The position numbers and the translations under genes were made by a program. From contig JASWJB010000573.1 in assembly GCA_032433595.1 (NCBI GenBank), positions 1-15,352 of the forward strand: 15,352 nt of DNA. The letters are read 5' to 3'. The notes below the pieces were generated by a model. That model was not told where the DNA came from. It saw nothing but the letters and a program-made list of their open reading frames with translations, and did no database searches. Source of the DNA: Conoideocrella luteorostrata (taxonomy: Eukaryota; Ascomycota; Sordariomycetes; Hypocreales; Clavicipitaceae). Below are positions 7,920 to 15,352 of the stretch, in pieces; the first letter of the stretch is position 1; the number at the start of each line of letters is the position of its first letter.

Positions 7920-10900
7920 TCACTTGCTCAAGCTCTGCAACCCTACATACTCCCAATATTGTCCCCTCGCCCCCATCAGATCCGCATGGGCACCATGTTC
8001 TACGATCTCGCCATTATTGAACACATAAATACAATCCGCGTGTGCAATGGAGCTGAGCCTGTGCGCGATGGCAATGGTTGTCCTTCCGGCTGAAGCGGCT
8101 GCCTGTGCTTGTTGGACGATACCCTCAGAGTGCGAATCTAGCGCTGATGTAGCTTCATCAAGAAGTCTGGGATCATGTTAGCTCTGAAGCAGAGCCGAGT
8201 CCACCTCGCTTCTTCCTTGCTGAGGCTGAGGTTGGGGGGGGGGGGGGGGGGTTACAGGACTTTTGGATTCCGTAGAACAGCGCGTGCTATGCCTAGACGC
8301 TGCTTCTGTCCGCCGGATACTTGAACCCCTCGAGGGCCGACAAGTGTATTGAGGCCATCAGGGAGCGATTCCTGTATTCGTTAGTTGGGGGACGTGCTGC
8401 GTGCTTCTGTCTCCGTCTCCGTCTCTGTTTCTCGTAATACTTACCACAAAGTCCCAGATGCTGGCGCTCCGACAGGCTTGTTCGATCCTTTCATCATCCT
8501 CATCACCATTGCTGATGATATTCTCTCGTATTGTCCCGCTGTACAGCACAACGTCCTGCTCAACGATAGCGAGCTGCTTCCTGTATGCTTGCAGGTTGTA
8601 TTCGCGAATATCCAGGTCATCGGCAAGAACAGCACCGGCTTGCGGGTCAAACAGCCTCTCTAAAAGTTTCAAGACTGTACTTTTCCCGCTCCCACTGCTA
8701 CCTACAAGGGCTATGAAGCGACCCGTTGTTGCGACGAGGTTGATGCCTTGCAGCACTAGGGGCTGCTTCCCCCCGCATGAAGGATATGCAAAATCGGCGT
8801 TACGCAAAGCCATCTTTCCTTCAAAGTTATCAGGAGAAACGCCCTCGGCGTCCAGATCCATCAGGGGCGCCGTCTCGCACAGTGTTTGTAGCCGAGCAGC
8901 CGCGTTTCTTGCCCCTGCCACATCGGGGGCGTGGGAAAAGATGCCACCCGCCGATTGGGCGCTGTACTGAGTCGCAACGAAGCATATCAGGAACTTTTGA
9001 ACTGAATATTCCCCTGTGGGAAGCAGCTTCGTGCCGCCGTACCAGAATACGAGAGCCATGCAGAGGATAGCCACCGATTGGCTGAGCCCGTACAGAAGAG
9101 CCAGCAAGACGTTTCTGAGAAGCTCCTTGCGGCCCTCTTCTGAAAGCTGCTGCTGGTATTTCTGGACAACAGTGTCTTCTATCCCCAACATGGCAATGGT
9201 TCTAATGCCGCGAATTGAATCAGATACTAGGCTCGCAGCCGCGGTATCTCGGAGGCTCTTCTTCTCCAAGTTCGCAAGGACCCCGTATCGAGCATATCCT
9301 GTTGTGAAAATAAGCGGCATGGTTGCCAGCCCAACAAGCCCGAGCTTCCACCCGAATGACACTGCGACGACGAACCCAGCCACCACAGCAACAATGCTGT
9401 TGCACACTGCGCCGAGAATCGTCCCACTCAAACCATTCAGCTGGTTGGCTTGACGGGCGAGAAAGGCCGTCAACGCGCCAGATGTATTGTCACTGCGGAT
9501 GAAGAAGGAAACGTCCTGGCGTAGGATGACGCTGAAGGCGAGGCTGCGCGCTCGGGAGACCAGTCTGGAAGAGGCGTATGCGAAGGGTATTCCTTGGAGG
9601 ATGTATCCCAGGAGGACTATCCAGGCGGTGAGCCACTGCATACCAGCCCAGAAGTTGATATCGTGGCCGCCGAGGGTGGTGGCTGGATCACGGAGCGCGA
9701 GTATCATGTTGCCGAAGAAAATGGCCGTTAGGGGATAAGCCAGTCCAGAGAGGATGCTGCCGGCGAGACCGAGGAAGAGGAGCGGCCGTTCAGGGCGATT
9801 AAGTCGAAGGAGAAACGAGATGAGGCGCAGGGTCGATTGACGCTGATCCGGTGTTGATGATTCGGCGGTTGGAACAGCGAGGTCATGACCTTGAGTTTTG
9901 CTTCTCTCATGGTCTGTAATATCACCCATTGAACTCTGAGATGTACTGTATTCCCTCTCCTCCTCGGTGCCGTCATCCTGCAACCTCTGGGCTTCCACTA
10001 AAGATGCATATGCTGCGCCTTTGGCCATAAGCTCCTGATGGGTCCCCTGCTCGACTATCTTCCCGCCGTCCATAACGACAATCTTTTCCGCATGTCTAAC
10101 CGTCGACAGCCGATGAGCGATGACGATAGTTGTGCGGTTCCCAGACAGGTTTCGGTCACTCAGGCTCTTTTGCACAAGAGCTTCCGATTTGGTGTCCAAC
10201 GCGGCGGTGGCTTCATCCAGAAGCAGGATCTCAGGGTCTGACACCAAAGCCCTTGCGATTGCGACTCGCTGGCGTTGTCCACCGCTGAGAAGCCCTCCCG
10301 CTTGGCCAACCTTTGTTTGATATCCGTCAGGTAGACCGAGAATAAAATCGTGGGCGTTGGCGGCTTTGGCGGCGCCTTCAACTAACTGTATTCGCGACTT
10401 CAGATCATCCTAGACGGGGGAAAGGGGGGTGATGTAAGAGAAGGTGTCACGTCGTGGAATGGGGGTTGTTATAGACCTACAGATTCGTGTGCTGACCCAG
10501 CTAACCCCAGCGCAATGTTGTCGAAGACGGAGATGTTGAACAGGAACGGATCCTGCGTAGCCACGGTCATCTTGGACCTCAGCCAGCAGAGGTCCAGTTC
10601 GTCCAAGTTGTCGCCGTCAAGAGTAATAGAGCCGTGAAGGGGCAAGTAGAACCTTTGCAACAAGTAAAAGAGACTCGATTTTCCTGACCCTGAAGGTCCG
10701 ACTACAGCCGTGGTCTTCCCTGCCGGTATGTCCAACGAAAACCCACTGAGGACAGTCTGGTTCCTCCTTGCAGGATACACCAGCTGTACATCCCTAAACT
10801 CGATGTGTCCGAAAACACGACGAAAAGTCTTATTATCGCTTGTATTCGAGCAACTTTGTACAACAGATTCGCGCTCGATGGCCGCAATGACTCGATTCGC

Positions 10901-12193
10901 AGCCGTGCCAGCAGCCCCGAAACTCTCTAGGTGCGGCGTGATCTGGCCAAATGCGACGCCGGCAATAACCGACGCGAACAACACGGTGACGATTTCCGAC
11001 GTGCCTATATGCCCGGCGGCCATGAACCGCGATCCTGCCCAGCAAGCTAATGCAAACCCGCTCAGCGTCATTCCCATTATACCGCCGATGAGAAGCGCCA
11101 TATAGCTCTTGCCCAGGAAATCCGACTGGGTCGCGGAAGAGAGAGAACTGTCGTATTTCTGCGCAAATCTGTTCTGCAGTCCGTAAGCGGCGACGTTGCT
11201 GATGGACGAAATGGCCTCTTCGGCAAACGAGGCCGTCGTGGCATTCAATTTCGCAGAATTTACCATTTGTTTCTTCATGCGTGTCCCTGTGAGCATCATC
11301 CAGGCTATGATGCCTACGGGGAGACAGAGCATGACTAGCGCCAGGCGCCACGACTTGACGAATGCGATGACTAGCGCGGCGACAAAGGAGCCGATGCCGC
11401 TGAGGGTGAGGCCTACTTTTTGCGAGATGCCGTCTTGGATGAGGTTCATGTCCGAGGTGGTGCGGGCGGCTACTTCGCCTGCGCCGAGGGAGTCGAGGAA
11501 GGCCATGTCTTGGCGGAGAAGGGACTGGAGATATTTGGTTCGAAGGCGCTTGGTGAGACTGGCGCCAAGATGGGTGAAGCTGGTGACGAAGAGGCTGTTG
11601 AGGAGGAAGCTTGCAATTGCTGTTGGGGTCAGACATATCTGTACTCTTATGTATGATGACGATGATGAGAAGACATTGGAAAATGAAGGGTAGTAAATTT
11701 TTGGAATGTGCAAGACTGGAAGGGAAGGTGTCTGTGTGTGTAAAGCAAGAGTTGAACCAACCGATATAGACAAAGTAGAGGATCAAGTGGTTGACTTCAT
11801 CAACAAACGAGTTCATGCTCAAAGAACCAGACAGGTCTGCAAATTTGCCAACGAGAGAACCCAGGACAATCTGACGACGAAAATTAGAACCACTGCGTAA
11901 ATGGAAGTCTTGGACGAGACAGCCACAGCACCCACCGTCATCAACGGCATAGCAGCGCCTGCTACTACGGCAACTACAGCACCGACTATCAAAATCACCA
12001 TATCTACTGGTTTGGCGAAGCGGTAGATGGCAAAGTACCCGGCATTGCTTTTGGGGTCGTGGACTTGCCGGTCCAGGAGTTCGAGCTGGGCTTCGCTCAG
12101 GCTAAGGTGGTTGTGGTTGTGGTTGTGGTTGTGGTTATGATGCTGTTCCTTCTCCGGGTCTGAGCCGGAGAGATATACGGCTTGATTGGCCAT
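7920..12193 (-). CDS. Full-size ABCB/MDR-type ABC transporter
   Basis: This is predicted to be an ATP-driven exporter with TMD-NBD-TMD-NBD order, 1277 aa, the size usual for P-glycoprotein-type pumps. Six exons: 12193-11936, 11870-11762, 11619-10481, 10409-8445, 8371-8256 and 8166-7920. Introns are 65, 142, 71, 73 and 89 nt, and every junction keeps the family motifs in frame. The N-terminus is cytosolic with an Asn/His repeat (18-29). Membrane segments begin near residue 65 and TMD2 near 697. NBD1: Walker [10 protein letters not shown] (430-438), LSGGQ (543-547), Walker B ending D567-E568, H601. NBD2: Walker [10 protein letters not shown] (1072-1080), VSGGQ (1175-1179), [11 protein letters not shown] with D1199-E1200, H1231. 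Both catalytic glutamates and both switch histidines are present, so both ATP sites look competent. The start is fixed by an in-frame TAA three codons upstream. Relatives include fungal multidrug pumps of the Pmd1/leptomycin-resistance type; the substrate cannot be read from sequence. It is divergent from the Zn2Cys6 gene. Confidence 0.95.
8234..8251 (+). repeat. 18-nt G homopolymer inside ABC transporter intron 5
   Basis: Eighteen consecutive G on the plus strand, read as C18 in the transcript, directly after the GTAA of the 5' splice site (intron 8255-8167, 89 nt). The intron separates the NBD2 VSGGQ signature from Walker B. A branch-like GCTAAC lies near its 3' end. The run length could vary between isolates or be a sequencing estimate. 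Confidence 0.9.
12107..12136 (-). repeat. (AACCAC)5 hexamer repeat coding for Asn-His
   Basis: Five perfect GTGGTT units on the plus strand, read as alternating AAC CAC codons in ABC transporter exon 1. With the flanking CAT CAT they give [12 protein letters not shown] at residues 18-29, containing seven histidines. Expansion or contraction keeps the frame. Confidence 0.92.
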
Positions 12194-12964
12194 CGCCACT
12201 TATTGTTATTTGAGGGGGCAAGAGTCGCAGATTTGGGTCTGCTGGATGTATTGGTACGAGCAACGAATAAGCAAGAAGGGATAGGGATTGTGGAGTGGAA
12301 TGAAGGGCTTTCTGGCCCGGACGCTGCGTCCATTTTATTGTATTTGTTGAGCTGGCTGGTGGCAATGGCGTAGGGGTATCTTTGCCATGTAATTACACGA
12401 GATTGCGGTATTGCTTGTGAATAACAAGGTGCTTTCGTCGTTTCTGGGAACGAGTCTCGCGGCGCTCTCTCCTATGGCTATGTGGTATGTGCATGGGCTT
12501 ATGAGATGGGGTTGGCTGCGCTGCACGTTGGACTGGCTAGCTCAGACGTGTTGTTCGTTTCGAAAAGGGAACGAGAAGTTACAGGCATGGACAGTTAAGT
12601 TAGTTGCAGGGTTCACGCAATGAATAGTATTTCGGGCGGACACTACCCCGTACTTACAAGAATAAACCGCGACCTCTGGTTGAGTATACCAACCATATGG
12701 ACTACCGGGTGCTTGGCAGCATCGCCTCCGCATATCAACATTCAGAGATGCTAGGTGCAGTCGTCGGCTCCGGCTGCCACCCAATGTAACTCCGGAGCAG
12801 CACATACCAGTGTTCAATGATGGTGCAGCTGTGGAGTACGTTCATACATTGTGCGGAGCGATCGTCAGCTGAAACCAGCTGCTCGCTTTAGCACGGGAGC
12901 AGCGCATGGCTAGCTCAGTAAGCCAGCCCCTGCCGGCCTATCAGATCGGAGAAGCCGGGCAGTT

Positions 12965-12973
12965 TACTCCGTA
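12965..12973 (+). repeat. TACTCCGTA element, copy 5
   Basis: Exact copy within the divergent intergenic region between the ABC transporter and the Zn2Cys6 gene. Confidence 0.8.
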
Positions 12974-13102
12974 GTTAGTTACTTGCTACTTGCTTGGTGT
13001 GCGTCTTCGAAGTGGGGGCTCGTTTTCATCGTTTTCCCAAACGGGAACGAATAACTATCGCTCCGTCAGACGTAAGACCGCATCTCACGTATTGCAGCTA
13101 GT

Positions 13103-13118
13103 TACGGAGTCCGGAGTA
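13103..13118 (+). promoter_or_regulatory. Tandem CGGAGT heptamers with CGG-N3-CCG
   Basis: CGGAGTC (13105-13111) is followed directly by CGGAGTA (13112-13118), and the preceding TA makes the reverse complement of the TACTCCGTA type. The junction creates CGG-AGT-CCG at 13105-13113, the inverted CGG-triplet layout many Zn2Cys6 dimers bind. It lies about 190 nt before the regulator ATG. Binding is not shown. Confidence 0.35.
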
Positions 13119-13206
13119 TAAGCTCGTCCATCCACTAGTTATACAGCAATTACTATATATCAGACACGTCGTACGGCAGACTGGTTATTCGCATTCCCAA
13201 AACAAT

Positions 13207-13359
13207 ATGCGACATCTCCTGTGCTGCGGGCATCGCGCGATCGGCAAGTCTATCCCGACAGATCGCCTCCGTTTCCCGTCTCAGTCGTCACCGTCAGTGA
13301 TATATTATGGACGCCGACGATGGCGCGCGCGGCAGCTTTCTGGTCCTGCAGCCGCGTGA
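13207..13359 (+). promoter_or_regulatory. uORF overlapping the Zn2Cys6 start codon
   Basis: An ATG at 13207 opens a 50-codon frame that ends at TGA 13357-13359, out of frame with and overlapping the regulator ATG at 13307. If the transcript includes 13207, this would reduce translation of the main frame. The transcription start is unknown. Confidence 0.3.
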
Positions 13360-13470
13360 TATGGGTGCCGTGTTGGAAACCCCCGACCAGCCGCGCAAGA
13401 AACGAGTCCATCGGAAGAGTCGCCTGGGCTGTATAGCCTGCAAGAAGAGGCGAGTCAAAGTAAGCGACCG

Positions 13471-13506
<36 letters not shown>

Positions 13507-15071
13507 CGGCTCGCGATAACACAGGCCCTGTACAGTACGATTAACTTGTAGCTTGGGTAGTGTGATGAGCAGATTCCTTGTTTGCATTGCGTCAAAAGAA
13601 AGGAGCAATGTCTCCGATCCGCATCTCCGTCTGCCATTGCAACGACAACGGCAACGTCTGCGACAACGACAACTGCTGTTGAAGAGGCCTTTCGGCCGCG
13701 GTTCTCTGTCCGGCACAGTCTGTCCATTCCCACGGCGCATTTCGCAGGGATAACGGGCGACGCGGGCTCGCCCATTAATCTCATGCATCTTGAGCTGCTG
13801 CATCACTTCGAGCATGTCACCATGTCGACGCTGTCGCTGCCAGAGGTGTGGCCCACGGTTTTGCGACAGGCCTTTGATGTATGTATGCTTGCACTTGCAC
13901 CTCAGCGTCCCACGGCAATGGCATGGATAGATTAACACGCAGCTGCCTGCAGGAAGAGTTCATCATGTCGACCATTCTATGCGTCGCTGCCGCCCATCTT
14001 GCCGTGCTCTCGCCACAAGAGCCCAAGTACTCTAGTGCAAAATCTCAGCTCTTGCCCAAGTCCCTCCGTCTTCTTCGCCTCGGCCTCTCCCGCCCCATCA
14101 CCAAGCAGACTTGCGATGCGCTGGCCGGGACCACCGTTCTCGTCAACTACATCTCCTGGTGCAACCTCGACTTCCTTGCCGAGCAGCACATCAGCCACCA
14201 CCCAGGCGGTTCTGACACCACGACGGGTCTTGACCTCTCCCAAGACCAGCTCTTTCTGCTCAGCCCCGGCGTGCTCCAAGTCTATCTCCAGGGGCTTCCT
14301 GTCTTTATCGAGCACGATAGCGTCTTCTTGACTATCGGAAAGCAACACCCAAGGATAAATATCGAAAACGTCCTCGCTGCGAGGGGCGAGGATGCCACGC
14401 GCTTCGTGGAGCCGTTCATGAAGATGTGGGACGATCCGCGATACATGACCTGTTCGGCTCCGGCGGGTGATCAGGCCTCGTCGGACACCCCTTTCCGAAG
14501 AACATGGTCATTCTTCAGCGAGGTGGAGTCGGAGCTTTATCGAACCTATGATACTAGTTCTCGTCCAAAGGACGTTATGCTCGTGTATTACGGCAACACC
14601 CCAGAGGAAACCCGCGACGCCATACTCAGGGTCCAGTCTGCCAAGAACTCCAATGCGGCCGGTGACATCCCCACCCCAGAGTCCCAACCAGGCGAGGTGG
14701 CGCTCGGAGAACAGGCTCTCATTCCTCGTAGAACCGCCTTTGAGCGGGTGGTGCGCCGGTTATCCCCTCTGCTGAGTTGCCTGTCTGCGCCGCAGGGCTC
14801 AGCGAACGCGTTTCCTGGTGCGCCAATGCCGAGACAAGCGGATCTGCAACGGCTGATCTTCACATTTCCTGTGTTTTGTTGCGGCGCTATGCTGGAGCTG
14901 GTTGCTGCTGGAGACGCGAGGACTCTGATTATGCTGTACCATTTCTACAGGGCCGTACGGATCTTGCTTCCGACGGAGGAGTCGTGGTGGGCTGGCGAGA
15001 GAAGCAGGCACCTGGAAGGGCTGATTCTGGCCGAGTTGAAGGCGAGGGGCTATGACGCCTGTTTGCGATGA
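13307..15071 (+). CDS. Zn(II)2Cys6 transcription factor, Upc2-like type
   Basis: This is a fungal binuclear zinc-cluster regulator, expected to bind CGG-type DNA sites in the nucleus. Three exons, 13307-13459, 13561-13878 and 13953-15071, encode 529 aa. The introns (101 and 74 nt) have GTAAGC and GTATGT donors. The cluster is C42-x2-C45-x6-C52-x5-C58-x2-C61-x6-C68 and is intact only after splicing, since intron 1 falls between K51 and C52. Basic residues (KKRVHRKSR, 31-39) precede it. A Thr/Ala-rich linker follows at 76-91. Residues from about 124 (NLMHLELLHHF...) onward, with FIMSTILCVAAAHLAVLSP, match the helical region of sterol-uptake-control-like (Upc2/Ecm22) C6 proteins found widely in ascomycetes. 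An in-frame TGA three codons before the ATG fixes the start. It is divergent from the ABC transporter, which suggests but does not prove a regulator/target pair. Orthology to true sterol regulators is not claimed. Confidence 0.9.
13471..13507 (+). repeat. (CCTG)9 microsatellite in intron 1 of the Zn2Cys6 gene
   Basis: Nine perfect CCTG units plus one C, starting 11 nt after the 5' splice site. If the intron is retained, the repeat reads as Leu-Pro-Ala-Cys units and the frame stops at TAA 13517-13519, giving a 70-residue product with only half of the zinc cluster. Confidence 0.93.
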
Positions 15072-15352
15072 CGTCTGGGGCTTGGTGACTGCAGGAAGAA
15101 CATAAAGATGTTTGGTGATGGCTACAAACAGGTATGTCAAAGGAGAAGGAAGGAGAGACATCTGACCGCCAACACGATGTTTTCGCCCACCCGTACGCCC
15201 ACACACATACACGATCCACGATCCACGATCCACACACACACACAACGCGATGGCCCTATACTATCTCCGTCTCCTTGTCTTGCCATGGGCTATGCACAGT
15301 CCAAGCTTGTGTGCGAGAAAATATGTTAGAAGGCAGCAGTCATTGGTGGTCG
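15072..15352. other. 3' flank of the Zn2Cys6 gene
   Basis: I see no gene in the last 281 nt. The open frame 15108-15329 runs through simple repeats and has no recognisable features. No canonical AATAAA was found; ATAAAG occurs at about 15102. Confidence 0.6.
15211..15244 (+). repeat. (ACGATCC)3 followed by (CA)7
   Basis: Three perfect ACGATCC heptamers at 15211-15231 run directly into an alternating CA tract to 15244. Non-coding 3' flank. Confidence 0.88.

Larger units (their letters stand above)
12194..13306. promoter_or_regulatory. Divergent promoter region shared by ABC pump and Zn2Cys6 gene
   Basis: 1113 nt lie between the two opposing start codons, with no gene that I can support. On the regulator side a TATATAT-like stretch sits at 13155-13161, about 150 nt before its ATG. 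On the ABC side CCAAT (minus) occurs at 12250-12254, and an ATG at 12333 (minus) opens a 78-codon frame overlapping the ABC start out of frame. The region holds one exact TACTCCGTA, a TACCCCGTA variant at 12644-12652, the palindrome CTCCGGAG at 12790-12797 and a CGG-AGT-CCG inverted repeat. Use as a bidirectional promoter is inference. Confidence 0.55.

Noticed and set aside
8401..9453. Plus-strand open frames opposite the ABC transporter
   Set aside because: They are antisense shadows of conserved NBD2 and TMD2 codons.
13294..13938. 214-codon minus-strand frame with Gly-Arg-Gln-Ala repeats
   Set aside because: It is antisense to the Zn2Cys6 exons and its repeat is the translated CCTG microsatellite.

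Overview
The window looks like nuclear DNA from a filamentous ascomycete (Pezizomycotina). It holds short introns (65-142 nt) with GT...AG ends and fungal branch sites (a perfect TACTAAC at 5941-5947). It also holds a full-length ABCB-type drug pump and a Zn(II)2Cys6 regulator, a class confined to fungi. I cannot name the species.

Layout: positions 1 to about 4.8 kb contain no gene I can defend, only short repeats, a recurrent 9-mer (TACTCCGTA) and one ambiguous small secreted-protein-like fragment on the minus strand (3235-3612). From about 4.75 kb a long ATG-poor leader runs into a four-exon otubain-type deubiquitinase gene on the plus strand (5221-7407, 626 aa). A convergent 0.5 kb spacer (7408-7919) separates it from a six-exon ABC transporter gene on the minus strand (12193-7920, 1277 aa). 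A divergent 1.1 kb intergenic region (12194-13306) then leads to a three-exon Upc2-like Zn2Cys6 transcription factor on the plus strand (13307-15071, 529 aa). About 280 nt of repeat-rich 3' flank closes the window.

The three genes are a ubiquitin hydrolase with long disordered tails, a TMD-NBD-TMD-NBD exporter, and a pathway-type transcription factor. The exporter and the factor share one promoter region, so the simplest working idea is a regulator/efflux pair, perhaps at the edge of a resistance or secondary-metabolite locus. No biosynthetic enzyme is visible to confirm that. The otubain is probably an unrelated housekeeping neighbour.

I found no clearly new system. The most unusual points are the dispersed TACTCCGTA element, and unstable simple repeats sitting inside introns that interrupt key functional motifs: 18 C after a 5' splice site in the ABC gene, and nine CCTG units inside the zinc-cluster codons of the regulator. 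The coding-like but interrupted minus-strand stretch near 3.5 kb is the third.
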